DNA of 64,000 nucleotides, from the NCBI RefSeq assembly GCF_018812025.1, contig NC_063063.1, forward strand, positions 1,604,001-1,668,000, written 5' to 3'. The translations under genes and the position numbers were made by a program. Source of the DNA: Megalobrama amblycephala (lineage: Eukaryota > Chordata > Actinopteri > Cypriniformes > Xenocyprididae). Under the pieces are notes generated by a model that worked only from the letters and a program-made list of their open reading frames with translations, was not told where the DNA came from and ran no database searches. Of this stretch, positions 12,168 to 23,181 are shown piece by piece (positions within the stretch are counted from its first letter, which is position 1; every line of letters starts with the position of its first letter).

Positions 12168-12748
12168 TAGTTGAGATTGCATGTAGTTATTTTAAGTATA
12201 GGTAAATAATCTGGAATCGATTTATGTATGTTGTATTATATGTATTTAAAACACATTACAATTATAACAGTTTCCATGTGGTATTTATTAAGTTTTATCA
12301 TTTAGTTTCAATCGCGATTTTCCCCAAATATATAGTAAGAGATTTAAGTTGCATTTGAAACAAGCCAAATTTCAGTTTAATATGCATGAGTAGATGTTTA
12401 CAATACAAGCATATACAAGCTTAAACACATTTTAAATAATGTGTACAAAGTAAACTAGTTCCATTCAAGTTCAGAACAGGCCTAATCTGAATATCACTTT
12501 GAGAATATTGAGAACATTCTCCTCCAACAAGTTTGCGTTAGAGATTGCAAGCTTCAGATTGGATGTGTTCGAAATAATACAGAGAAAAAGAAAAAGAATA
12601 GAAAAAGATTTGAACGAGCAACAGAAGTCTTAACTGTGTACTTTCTAAACATTAATGATTTATACAGATCTACAAAGAAATATGCCATCCTTCTAAATAA
12701 CTGATTTGCTATATCATTTGGCTTCCATACCAGGCCCAGATGAACAAC
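12168..12748. other. 3' flank of two-module rbp3
   Basis: This is the presumed 3' untranslated region and downstream flank. A TTTATT (AATAAA on the minus strand) occurs near 12285, rather far from the stop, so the polyadenylation site is uncertain. Confidence 0.4.
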
Positions 12749-15700
12749 TTATTTTTGGCCGGAAAAATGCTTATTGAGGATGCCCTTTGCCGTGTCGAGG
12801 GCGGCATCAGCAGGCACTGGAATGTGTGGGGCAATCCCAGCACCCTCCCAGGAAGGACCCTGAGCATCGTCTGAATGGCTGATTGGAATAGACAGGAAGA
12901 CATCGCTTTCGCCCACACGGAAAGTCTCTGGAGGGTGACAACCTCCACGGGTCGCCTCACCGATAATCATTGCACGTCCCAGCCTTTTCATGATAAAAAC
13001 AAACTCTTCAGCAGCACCAGCCGTCACACCACTTGTGAGGATTATCAAACTCTTCTTGCTGCCGTATCTCTTGCCTAGATAGATTAGAATTGCACACTTA
13101 ATTATATACAACAAATTATCTAAACAAATTCAGGACACTGCATTTTTTTTTAATGTTAAGATCAATACTTATACTTTAGTACCTGAAAGTTGCGCAAGGG
13201 TCAGAAGATCTCTTGTGGTATTGGAGGGTCTGTCATAAATGTGGTCCAGCGCAATCTGCTTCTCACCATCAAAGAAGTATGAGCAGAAGCCAGCAATAGA
13301 AGAGGTAGGCCCACCAACATTGTTCCTTGAAAGAATCGTAATATCAAAATATGTTTAATTGTGGATTAAAAATGTTGGAATTTGTACATTATTGAATTTC
13401 ATTCAGAACTGGTTAAATATTTAGCTGGATTTATAGGGCCAGATTTACTGTGCGCAAACCCTCTTTTTGCGTTAAAAACTACTGTCAGGATTTACTAAAG
13501 ATACGCAGTGAAAAATTAGCGCTGAAAAGGCATGGACAGGGTTATTTTCGCATCTGTCCTTATTGCATATGCATTTGTAGGAGTTTACTTTTTCAGATGC
13601 AAAATAAATGGGAGGAGAGTATTAAAATGAATCATGCAAGGTTATTTACTAAGGTTTGAGCTAGTCAATTTACTGGTATTTGCAGCATAATTTACTGCCC
13701 AAAAAGGCATGTCTTAAATCAGATGCTACACTCTAAAAATGCTGGGTTAAAAACAACCCAAGTTGGGTTAAAAATGGACAGTTGTTGGGTTAAATGTTTG
13801 CCCAACCTGCTGGGCAGTTTTATTTAACTCAACTATTGTTTAAAAATTATTGTATTCTTGCTTAAAATGAACTCAAAGTATGTTGGAAATTATCATTTAT
13901 TAATATACATTAATTAAAAAGTTTAATGAATAGTAATTAAACAATAAACATTTATTAAACTGCTTATTAATAAATGTTCACCTTTATTATTGTTGCCTCT
14001 AGTAATTATGTGTCTTTTATTTTCCAACCTATTGTGGGTTTATTTTAAGCAGTATTTTTTAAACAATCGGTGAGTTAAATAAAACTACCCAACTGCTGGG
14101 TTAAAACAACCCATTCGCTGAGTTTGTCCATTTTCAACCCAACTTGGGTTGTTTTTAACCCAGCATTATTAAAGGGGCTCTATGTAAGATTTTTACTTTA
14201 ATAAAGCATAAAAATACCCCGATGTTTGCAGATATTTAGGAAACATGCTAAGTTCACCTACTTGTTCCTCAGAAAAACATTGCTACAGCCAGATATTCTA
14301 CTTTGAAATGTGTGTTCCGTGTCGGAATGTCTGTCTTTGTTTTGGTCTGTGTGAAACCGTGTGCTGCCAGTTTATCCAATAGTATGTCGACATCACAGGT
14401 TGCCAGTTGGCGGAAAACACCGCGTATTGCAACCATGGAAACCAACAAACAAACTGGGTCAGAGAACTGCAGATTCTACTTGACCTAAAAAGCCTCTGAA
14501 TCCATCAACCCGCGTCTTTGAATGAGGGGGCGGGCCAAACAATATTTTGAATTTGGACTGCAGTACCTATTTTGAACACTGGGTGTCATTCCTACATAGA
14601 GCCCCTTTAAAGTGTAATTTGCGCTGTGCTTGGTAGATTGCGCGCCGTCAGTAAAATCGGCACTTTTTTTGGAATTGCGCTTTCACGCTAATTTGCCCTG
14701 TTTAGTAAATCTGGCCCTAAGAGTGAGAAACAAATATACAATACAATAATCACCTCAGATCAATGATCAGCGCGTCAGTGTCAACCACTTTGTTCCAGAC
14801 ATGCTCCACAATGATCTGAGCAATGGCAGCAACATGTTCAAAATCCCCAAACATGTCGAAGCGAAGGTAACCAATGTTGTTTTCAAATACGTCAGTGTGG
14901 AATGAAACCTTGATGAGCTCAATGAACATCTCGGGTGTGGGATTCTGGAAATTAAAGGAAAATTGTCATTCATAATCTCAGAATTGTTATGTGTAAAACT
15001 TTTTCTAAGAATGCAAAAAGTAGTGCATATACAAAGACTCACCATTGGAGGAAGTGCAGGAATATTGCTGGTGGTCTTCAAGCATTTGTCCCCTGACAGT
15101 TTTAGGAGGTCAGCAGAGAGCTTTACTTCCAGTTCTTCTTTTGTGGAGATCATGCTATATTCCCCACTAGATGCAAGCTTCTCAGCGACAGCCTCCCCAA
15201 GACTTGGAAATGCATAGTTGTCTGCAACCAGTGTGGCTGCCGCCTGAACCAACCCTGGGATTTCAACACGAAATTTAATGATTGCAATCGCAGCTTCAAG
15301 GGCATCTTCCGCAGCAACTTCGACATCTGGTGCCACTCCGTTGATTTCCCAGCTCTTGCCAGTGATGGGGTTAATAGACTTGGCAACAGGTACAGACACA
15401 TAGAAGTCGGTGTCACCCACCTTGATTTTGTTAATTTTTACAGTTCCCCCAGCTGTGTTTTCCCCAACAATGGTGGCCCTTTTAAGGTGTTTAAGGCAAT
15501 AAGCAACATCTTCTGCAACCCCAAGAGTATCCTTGCTTGTCAGAATGATCAAGGGTTTGGAGGTTCCGTATCTCTCTCCCAACAGGGTCGGCATGGACCA
15601 CAGCTCTATGGTGAGGTCGGAGGTGCGATCGTACACCGAATCAATGTGGATTAATGGCTCAGGATCGGTGTAATAAGACACAATATATGGAATTCCGGAT

Positions 15701-16215
15701 AGCTCACCACTGACAGCGTTGCGGAAGTCAAGAATCATGGCGGATGTTGGGAGGATTTTGTCCCAGACGTGCGCCAGCAAAAGAGGCCCAACTTTCTGAG
15801 CTATCTCCTCACCAATGATTTGCTGAATCTTCAGGTAGCCAATGTTGCCATCCAGGATCTCAACTTTGACGGTGGATTTGATCATTGCGGCCAGCTGCTC
15901 CAGAGGCATGTCAGGCATGGCCGGCGGCGCTACAGGAACGAAACCTGGCTCGTATGTGACTTTCAATCTGGAATCACTAACTGTTTTTTTAACCCCATCA
16001 GTCAGAACACTGGCAAGGATGGCAGGATCTGAAATGCCGAGGATCTCCGTGTTACTACTCGCCGCATCAATTGCCTCTTCCATGCCGGCGAGCTTTTCTG
16101 GTGAGCAGTAGTTGTCCATGAGTATTTTTGCCATATCCACAATAAGTGTGGGAGAGAAAGCACAGTGAGCCACATTACTGAAAATCAGCGCTAGTAGAAC
16201 TACAGCTTGAGCCAT
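12749..16215 (-). CDS. rbp3: Interphotoreceptor retinoid-binding protein, two-module, four-exon copy
   Basis: This is a secreted retinoid carrier of the subretinal space. Coding exons are 16215-15043, 14944-14754, 13325-13183 and 13074-12749, all with GT donors and AG acceptors. The joined frame is 1,833 bp, 610 residues. I start at the ATG at 16215: it gives a signal peptide ([18 protein letters not shown]) and an AAAATGG context. The frame is open a little further upstream but has no ATG there. Module 1 (about residues 19-310) and module 2 (about 311-610) each show the IRBP pattern: a LVADNY- or MDNYC-type helix, NIGYL, (L/F)DLR, ERYG/KRYG..PLIILTS, and VGE.T.GG. Exon 1 ends within module 2; the three small exons complete it, as in the last module of tetrapod RBP3. 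The fold is related to C-terminal processing proteases but has no peptidase function. Human RBP3 has four modules, so this copy is shortened. Intron 2 (13326-14753) holds three nested transposons. Confidence 0.95.
13729..14614. mobile_element. Middle MITE (AACCCA type) of the nest
   Basis: It opens CACTCTAAAAATGCTGGGTT and closes AACCCAGCATTA..AAAGTG, with TA at 13727-13728 and 14615-14616. Its right terminus is split by the TTAA element at 14169-14610. The interior matches the other AACCCA-type copies, including the central AT-rich TTAATAAATGTT region. Confidence 0.9.
14169..14610. mobile_element. Inner TTAA-flanked MITE of the nest
   Basis: The sequence TTAAAGGGGCTCTATGTAAG at the left is mirrored by CTACATAGAGCCCCTTTAA at the right. 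The four-base TTAA target at each end fits piggyBac- or Kolobok-type mobilisation. It sits in the terminal inverted repeat of the middle element, so it is the youngest of the three. Confidence 0.88.
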
Positions 16216-16320
16216 TTTGGCCAGTTTCGGATTCCTGCTAATACGGCGCAACTGAACTCTCCTTCTGCAGAGAGGTTTGTCAACTGAGTCTGCTTTGGCC
16301 GTCAGGTTTCTGGTAACACA

Positions 16321-16371
16321 TGCATAAGAAGCTTTTCTTCACAATAAAACCTTAATCTCATTAGCCAAAGT
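16321..16371 (-). promoter_or_regulatory. Shared rbp3 proximal promoter block (two-module gene)
   Basis: On the minus strand this reads TAATGAGATTAAGGTTTTAT, then AAAAGCTTCTTATG a few bases on. The same words in the same order occur at 23182-23232 upstream of the other rbp3 gene. The GATTA core is 138 bp upstream of the ATG here and 137 bp there. GATTA is the core bound by OTX/CRX homeodomain factors that drive photoreceptor genes; that role is inferred, not shown. Confidence 0.65.
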
Positions 16372-16729
16372 TCTTCAGTTAGAAAATAACAAGCTAAAAT
16401 GTATGTTACATACACTCTTAAGGGTTAGGTTTAGTTCTAAAATGGTTCTACACAGTACCAAATTAGGGTTCTTCAGCTCGTAACAATAGCAGAACCCTTT
16501 TTATAAGGTTCCATAAAGAACCAATGTTGAAAGTGCTATATAGGACCTTAATGGTGTTATAATTAACCTTTTTAATAATAGTTTATTTTCTCTAATATTA
16601 GTATATTAGTATCTTTGTATTATTATTATTATTAGTAGTAGTAGTAGTAGTGGTATTAATATTATTTTTATGTATTATTTATTTATTGTTTTTTATTGTC
16701 ACTTCCAATTGTTTATGTACAAACAATTA
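16372..16729. other. Upstream flank of two-module rbp3
   Basis: Around 16420-16570 lies a decayed inverted repeat of GGTTCTA/AGAACC words, the same class as 26690-27540. From 16610 there is a short TAT/TAG trinucleotide tract. Confidence 0.5.
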
Positions 16730-17410
16730 GGTCATTGAGGAATAAGGTTTTTAAAAATGTAAAAAAAAAAAACATAATGGAGATATAATACATTTTAAAG
16801 TTTTATTAAGTGTTAACAATGATATTATGTGTTTTTTTTATAATCCATTAACCATTTTTTTTTACAAAATGGACAAAATTTGTCAGCAAAAAAGTCATTC
16901 GGTTTTAACCAAATTTTCGGTTTTACCAAATGACACTTTTGGTTATAACGAATGACGATATTTTCAAACAATGCTAACAGGCTGATATCTAGCTAGCTTT
17001 GCAGGTGTCTGAATGATGTCACATCCTGTCACGTGCTATTGGCCATTGGTTACTCCGAATGACATCAATGAAATTAATTTTTCCGGACATTCTTTCTCAT
17101 AACAAAGCAACGACTTCTACACATAATTTTAAAACCATTTGTTGATATGTTATAAAATCATGCCAGAATAAAAAAAATATATACATTTATTACATTTTAA
17201 GATATTTTAATCACAAATTAAATGGCTGTATTGGCCATTTAATGACCTTTTGACAATTTTTAAAATACCTTTATATGTAGCAAAATATAATTAAAACCTT
17301 TTGGATTCAATAAAAGAGATCTAGTATGTACTACCTATCTATGTTTTTATTATTATTAAGGCCTTTGGACAAAAAAAAAAAAAGACCTGTCACGTGATTG
17401 ACCCAATTAT
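16730..17410 (-). repeat. Dispersed repeat with TTCGGTTTAACC motifs (copy 2)
   Basis: This is the inverted counterpart of 5396-6285, with the same blocks in reverse order: AATAAGGTTTTTAAAAATGT, CAGGCTGATATCTAGCTAGC, CATAACAAAGCAACGACTTC, AAAAGAGATCTAGT, and GTCACGTGATTGACCC at the right end. It is shorter, because the middle section is partly deleted. Confidence 0.75.
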
Positions 17411-17648
17411 GTTTATGAAGGCCAAAATTAGCAAAAAATGGATTGTGTGTGAGCCCTTTACAATTTTAAAAGGAAAAAGTGATAGAAAAGTCATGGGATA
17501 GCTTTAATGTTTTTTTGTGACTGGGTATGTCATAATAACTAATAATTAAAAGAAAATCTAACAATATGAATCATAAATTCAATATCTCTATTACTTAATT
17601 TGTGGGAAAGAGAAGATGAGTAGGCTATCCTTAGCTGGCCCCACTTAG

Positions 17649-18172
17649 TTCACCCAAAAATGAAAATTCTGTCATTTATTACTTACCCTCATGCCGTTCC
17701 ACACCCGTAAGACCTTCGTTAATCTTCGGAACACAAACTGAGATATTTTTGTTGAAATCCGATAACTCAGTGAGGCCTGCATAGCCAGCAATGACATTTC
17801 CTCTCTCAAGATCCATTAATGTACAAAAACATATTTAAATCAGTTCATGTGAGTACAGTGGTTCAATATTAATATTATAAAGTGACGAGAATATTTTTGG
17901 TGCGCCAAAAAAAACCCCAAAATAACGACTTATAGTGATGGCCGATTTCAAAACACTGCTTCAGGAAGCTTCGGAGCGTTATGAATCTTTTGTGTCGAAT
18001 CAGCGGTTCGGAGCGCCAAAGTCACGTGATTTCAGCAGTTTGGCACACGATCCGAATCATGATTAATTTTGCTCTGAAGCTTCCTGAAGCAGTGTTTTAA
18101 AAATCGGGTGTAAAACGGCACGAGGGTGAGTAATAAATGACAGAATTTTCATTTTTGGGTGAACTAAGTTAA
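17649..18172. mobile_element. Foldback MITE (AGTTCACCCAAAAATGAAAATT type)
   Basis: The left end AGTTCACCCAAAAATGAAAA is mirrored by TTTTCATTTTTGGGTGAACT at the right. Internal paired blocks include CTGCTTCAGGAAGCTTC against GAAGCTTCCTGAAGCAG. It is non-coding. Confidence 0.85.
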
Positions 18173-19001
18173 AATGTATAGACATTTTAAAAAAGAAATC
18201 ATTTAGCTCCAGAAAATCAGTTATGAGGTGGCTTTGTTTGACAGTTACAGATTTGAAAAACAAAAAGGCGGGAATAATGAACCGTAAACTCTAACACAAA
18301 CAACCATTTCAGCATATAACTGTAACGGCGTGACACCATGTCCTAGCCAGACGCAACGCAACGCCACGACACGCGATAAAAGGTAGGCCTTTTCCATGTC
18401 AAAGTTTTTTGTCTTCATTACTAGCCTTGACGGAGACACGCTATGATTCTATTTTAGAAACGGTTGCTATTTTTCTGCGACATCACGGCTGGAAAAACAA
18501 AATATACTAATGGTAATCTCAGGTACTGTTTATGTGCTTTATTTAATGTTAAAAGCGTCTAATGTGAGTGAATATCATTTTGTGTGTCTTTTATAGCCGT
18601 ACTGAAAACAACAATGGACAATTCACCTTAGTTCTTCAAAATAAATAAAAGGAAACAAGAACGTTCAAACTCATTGTGAACAGACAAGTGTTCTATGACA
18701 AAGATTGTTTCAGTAACTCAGTATGTGTTTTTAATAACGTTAAAATGGTGTAATATTCATGAATTTGATTATGTACTTATCCATTTCGTTGCGAGTGCCT
18801 GGAGCTTGCCGAGAGAGCCCGCCCACGCGCTCTTCTGATTGGCTGTGGTGTTTGATTGACTTAATCGCTGGATTCATATTCGAATCGCTTAATCATATTC
18901 GCTGGAATCATAACGCATCGCGTCTGGTTAGGATACGATGTAAAGAACCTTTAAAGAACCATATTTTTATAGTGTAGATGTTACAAATGAAGCATTAATA
19001 G
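18173..19001. other. Gene-free stretch between the rbp3 genes
   Basis: This is intergenic DNA between the rbp3 copies, close to the 3' end of the upstream one. I see no confident feature. Confidence 0.4.
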
Positions 19002-19942
19002 TTAAAGGTGCCCTAGAATTGAAAAGTAAAATTACCTCGGCATAGTTAAATAACAAGAGTTCAGTACATGGAAATGATAGTGAGTCTCAAACACTATTGT
19101 TCCTCCTTCTTATGTAAATTTGTGCAAAAGACCTCTGAAGAACAGGCGAATCTCAACATAACACAGACTGTGATGCAACAGTCGGGATCATTAATATGTA
19201 CGCCCCCTACTTTTGTATATGCCAGCCCATGTTCAGGCATTAGACAAGCGGTATTAATGTCTGGAGCAGCACAGACCGAATCAACAGACTTTATGCAGGT
19301 AAGCTAGCAAGGACAATAGCGATTAATTGCAGATGGGGCAATAATAACTGACATGGTATCATGATTTTTTGTGATATTTTTAAATTGTCTTTCTAAATGT
19401 TTCATTAGCATGTTGCTAATGTACTGTTAAATGTGGTTAAAGTTACCATTGTTTCTTACTGTATTCACGGAGACTAAAGCCATGTCGTTATTTTCATTAT
19501 TAAACACTTGCAGTCTGTATAATTCATAAACACAACTTCATTCTTTATAAATCTCTCCAACAGTGTGTAACGTTAGCTTTAGCCCGTTAGCCACGGAGCA
19601 CTATCAAACTCATTCAGAATCAAATGTAAACATCCAAATAAATACTATACTTACATAATCGGGTATGCTGCATGACGAACACTTTGTAAAGATCCATTTT
19701 GAGGGTTATATTAGCTGTGTGAACTTTGTTTATGCAATGTATCATAGAGTTGTGAGCTTGAGGGGCAGGGAGCACGAGCATTTAAACGGGACGCGTGCTG
19801 AATCGGCGCATTGCCCCAAAATAGGCAGTTAAAAAACTGAATAAAAAAAATCTATGGGGTATTTTGAGCTGAAACGGGGGACACCTTTTATTACGGGGAC
19901 TTTTATTACATCTTGTGAAAAAGCATTCTAGGGCACCTTTAA
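19002..19942. mobile_element. TTAA-flanked element with splice-donor-bearing segments (copy A)
   Basis: It opens TTAAAGGTGCCCTAGAATT and closes ATTCTAGGGCACCTTTAA. Its homologue is at 49290-50257 in the opposite orientation. Near 19640-19700, on the minus strand, ATGGATCTTTAC begins a short frame (MDLYKVFVMQHTRL) ending at a GTAAGT donor. At 19215-19310, on the plus strand, a second open segment ends at GTAAGC. Both features are kept in the other copy. Confidence 0.85.
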
Positions 19943-20097
19943 ATTACTGGTAGCCTACTATTTATATTTGCCTTTGTATTAGTGTTTCTTAACATAGTGA
20001 GGAAATTAAATTCATGTGTATCTAATAACCTTTTGTTGTAACTTAAGCGGCTACAGCAGAAAAAGTTATACAGAGGAAACGTACTGATGTCTTCTGT

Positions 20098-20108
20098 TTT
20101 ATTTTATT
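20098..20108 (-). terminator. Candidate polyadenylation signals of three-module rbp3
   Basis: Two overlapping AATAAA hexamers on the minus strand lie about 225 bp past the stop codon. There is no downstream evidence to confirm use. Confidence 0.4.
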
Positions 20109-20332
20109 CTATCAGCATGTTTATATTCACATTAGTATGAGTACAAAAGCACATCATTTTGGTGACTCATTGGTGAAAATTATTGCTAAACAATTTCAGA
20201 AATATGTTAGACATAGCTTTGAAAAAGGTACATGAATTTCTACACCATACACAACTAAAATATACTTAAAACACCCTTTGACTATGGTGTTTGACTGTAA
20301 AAAAAAAAAAAAGAATAATGAAGCCCCTAGTT

Positions 20333-23077
20333 CTATTTCCCTGAATTTTTCTTTTGGTGCTTTGTGCCAATTATTTTCTGGGCAACATTAAGTGCATCAT
20401 TTGCTTGAACTGCTATATGTGGTTCAACCCCTGACACGCTCCATGCTTTTCCAGTAACTGCACTCAAAACCGCCTGGTTGGGAATGGAAGCATAAAGGAT
20501 GCTATTCCCAATTTGGTATGTTCCAGTTGAGAGGGCGCCTCCGATAGTTTGCTCTCCAATTACAGTGGCCCTTTTCAGGTCTTTCATTGTTCTAGCGAAT
20601 GCCTCAGCGGCTGATCCAGTTATGTGACTCGTCAGGATATAAATGTCTTTCTGAGAGCCGTACCTCTGTCCTAGCACTTCCGGAAGGGTCATAACCTTTG
20701 TCGCAGTTGTTGTGGAGCGATCAAAAACTGTGTAAAGGTGTTTCAAGGGTTGTGCATCAAAAAAATAGCTGCAAATGAGTGGAATAGCTGTGGAATAGCC
20801 ACCCGTGTTGTATCTCAGATCAATTATGAGCACGTCTGTGTTCATTAACTTGCTCCATACAGCTTTGATGAGCTGAGGACCAATTGCTCGCAGAACCTTT
20901 ATATCTTCCATCATGTCGAATCTCAAATAGCCAATATTTCCAGACATTACCTCGACTTTGAATAGGGCATCAATGATGAACCCTACCTCTTCAGGGGAAG
21001 GGATTTTGGGAATGTCGTGAAGGGATTCTGGTTCAGTTTCACAGTAGAAAATGTGCAGCCTGTGGTCGCCCGAGGTCTCTTGGAGATCCACAGTGAGTTG
21101 AGATGCAAGAGATTCATAGTCAACAACTGACCGGTAGAGTCCCTCGGTTAGTTTGGACTGTACCAGTCTACTCACTTTATCTGCAACCTCAGGTATACTA
21201 TAATGTTTTTCCAAGAGATCTCCAACTTCTTGCACCAAAGCCTGAATGTCCTTGTGAAATGCAATGATTTCATGAGCTCGCTCAACTGCATCTTCAGCAA
21301 GCACGATGGCATCAGGAACTACACCACCTCCAAGCCAACATTCCCCATGTATATCAATGAAATTCATGACGGGGACATTAATGGCAAGGCTTGTTTCTTC
21401 AACTTGAAAAGTCTTGGAGTGAAGGAGAGTTCCAGAGGTGATTTCCCCTATGACAGTGCCTCGTTGCAGGGACTGCATCAGGTAGGCAAACTCTTCTCCA
21501 GCTTCTGCGGTGTAATAGCTTGTCAAAACATAAATACCCTTTCTGGAACCATAGGAAGGCCCACTGATGTTACGGAGGGTGTGAAAATCAGCAGTCACGT
21601 TCCGGACGCTGTCATAGATTGAAAAGAGGTGAGTGTTTGAGGAGGTGTCGAACATGTAGGAAAGCAGAATCGGCAAGGCCTCGGTGGATCCACCGGTGTT
21701 ATAGCGCAGATCGATGATCAGGTTCTCTGTGTCTTTGACTGGTTGCCAGACCTTCTCCTTGATTCGTTCCTCTAGTCCCATCAAAGCGGTGGGTGTGGGG
21801 AATCTGTCAAAACGCAGATATCCATTGTTTCCTGAGAGAATTTCCAACTTGAATAATAGATCATTAAGATCATCAAAAGATGGTGTTGTATCCAGACCAT
21901 TGTCAGACAATCCTAGCATCGTCTTGATATATAAACGAGGGTCTTCAAAGACCGACTGCAGCTCGTAATTAAGTTTTGCTGCCAAGTCCTCCTCGGAAAC
22001 CACTGTGAAAAAGTCTGTTTTAGCGAGCTGATTCAGCAATGCTGGGATTTTATCTTTAAATGAATAAAATCGTTTAATAATGTCCGACACTCTCTTAACT
22101 ACTTTCGGTATTGCTTTTCTGATGCCAATGAGGGACTTGGCTTTGCCGATTGCTTCCTTTGGGTTGACCGTGACGGATGGCGACACTCCGCTCACTTCCC
22201 AGCTCTGTCCTGTTACAGGGTTCACAGATCTGGCAACAGGGACAGTGATATAAAACCCAGAGTCCCCGACGCTTAACTTTTCAACCTTAACCGACCCTCC
22301 GGCCGACCTTTCTCCAACAATAATGGCTCTTTTTAGATGTTTTAAGATGTAGGCGAGCGCTTCAGCCGCGCCCATGGTGCGCTTGCTGATTAAAACGATC
22401 AACTCTTTTCTTTTCCCATATCGTTCCCCCAGAAGTGTCGGCATTGTCCATAGCTCCTTCGTAGTGTTGGTTGGTCGTTCATAGATTGTGTCAATGTGCA
22501 AAAGTGGTTCAGAGTCGGAAAAATAGGAAACAATGTATGGCAGGCCGGAGAGCTCTCCCGCTGTGCTGAAGCGGAGATCAAAGATCATCGCTGACGTATG
22601 CGCAACCTTCTTCCAGATGTTGTCGTGAAGGAGGCGTCCCAGTTTTGACACAGTCTCCTGACCTATAATGCGGTCAATCCTCAGGTAACCAACATTGTTA
22701 TCCATCACCTCCAGTTTAACCGTATTCCTGATTAGCCGTATCAGCTGTTCAGTAGGCAGTGACTGAAGTGCAGGTGGCGTGATCGGAATATAATTAGGCT
22801 CGTAAGACACAGTCAGTCTGGGGTCATTGAGTGCGCCTTGAACTCCGGCAGTCAGCACAGCTGCCAGTGTTTTCCGATCGGAGATGTGTAGGATCTCTCC
22901 ACTGCTTATAGCTTGTTGGATTGCCTCCTGCATACCAACTAGATTCTCTGGGAAGCAGTAGTTGTCAAGCATAATTTTAGCCATTTCCAAGACAAGCGCA
23001 GGCTGAAATGACGCATCGACGAGCGGAACCCGACAAGCGACTACGATAAGGGCAAAAACTCTTACAATCCCTGCCAT
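20333..23077 (-). CDS. rbp3: Interphotoreceptor retinoid-binding protein, three-module, intronless copy
   Basis: This is a single uninterrupted frame of 914 residues encoding a secreted retinoid carrier of the interphotoreceptor matrix. Residues 1-22 form a signal peptide (core VFALIVVA). Three tandem IRBP modules follow at about 20-320, 321-620 and 621-914. Each has an (N/D)NYC- or KHYS-type first helix, GYLR(I/F)D, a (I/F)DLR motif, RYG or SYGS..ILTS, and a VIGE or IVGE..GG loop. Modules 2 and 3 carry IDLRYNTGG; module 1 has FDLRFSTAG. The modules resemble tail-specific proteases (Tsp/CtpA) in fold. The frame ends shortly after module 3 with a lysine-rich tail. No introns are visible, unlike the neighbour, whose introns interrupt only its last module. 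A gene of this type, paired with a two-module multi-exon copy, is known in teleosts. The start ATG follows an AAAG context and precedes the signal peptide directly. Confidence 0.97.
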   Translation of the reverse strand: MAGIVRVFALIVVACRVPLVDASFQPALVLEMAKIMLDNYCFPENLVGMQEAIQQAISSGEILHISDRKTLAAVLTAGVQGALNDPRLTVSYEPNYIPITPPALQSLPTEQLIRLIRNTVKLEVMDNNVGYLRIDRIIGQETVSKLGRLLHDNIWKKVAHTSAMIFDLRFSTAGELSGLPYIVSYFSDSEPLLHIDTIYERPTNTTKELWTMPTLLGERYGKRKELIVLISKRTMGAAEALAYILKHLKRAIIVGERSAGGSVKVEKLSVGDSGFYITVPVARSVNPVTGQSWEVSGVSPSVTVNPKEAIGKAKSLIGIRKAIPKVVKRVSDIIKRFYSFKDKIPALLNQLAKTDFFTVVSEEDLAAKLNYELQSVFEDPRLYIKTMLGLSDNGLDTTPSFDDLNDLLFKLEILSGNNGYLRFDRFPTPTALMGLEERIKEKVWQPVKDTENLIIDLRYNTGGSTEALPILLSYMFDTSSNTHLFSIYDSVRNVTADFHTLRNISGPSYGSRKGIYVLTSYYTAEAGEEFAYLMQSLQRGTVIGEITSGTLLHSKTFQVEETSLAINVPVMNFIDIHGECWLGGGVVPDAIVLAEDAVERAHEIIAFHKDIQALVQEVGDLLEKHYSIPEVADKVSRLVQSKLTEGLYRSVVDYESLASQLTVDLQETSGDHRLHIFYCETEPESLHDIPKIPSPEEVGFIIDALFKVEVMSGNIGYLRFDMMEDIKVLRAIGPQLIKAVWSKLMNTDVLIIDLRYNTGGYSTAIPLICSYFFDAQPLKHLYTVFDRSTTTATKVMTLPEVLGQRYGSQKDIYILTSHITGSAAEAFARTMKDLKRATVIGEQTIGGALSTGTYQIGNSILYASIPNQAVLSAVTGKAWSVSGVEPHIAVQANDALNVAQKIIGTKHQKKNSGK

Positions 23078-23181
23078 CTTTTGCAGTTGGTTTGCTGAAT
23101 TTTGTCAAAGCCAGAGGTTTTGTCCATTCATTTGGTGAAGAGGTCCTTTAGTAGATAGAACAGGTTTTTGATAACAACAAC

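Larger units (their letters stand above)
13436..14717. mobile_element. Outer MITE of a triple nest in rbp3 intron 2
   Basis: The ends are GGGCCAGATTTACT at the left and AGTAAATCTGGCCC at the right, flanked by TA at 13434-13435 and 14718-14719. Inner flanks also pair (GTGCGCAAA against TTTGCGCTGTGC-like sequence). It hosts the element at 13729-14614. Confidence 0.85.

Noticed and set aside
16216..16251. Upstream extension of the two-module rbp3 reading frame
   Set aside because: It begins with TTG, not ATG. The ATG at 16215 gives a proper signal peptide and the same promoter spacing as the paralogue.
21203..21622. 139-codon plus-strand frame within the intronless rbp3
   Set aside because: It is antisense to the clear IRBP modules, with no domain or signal of its own.
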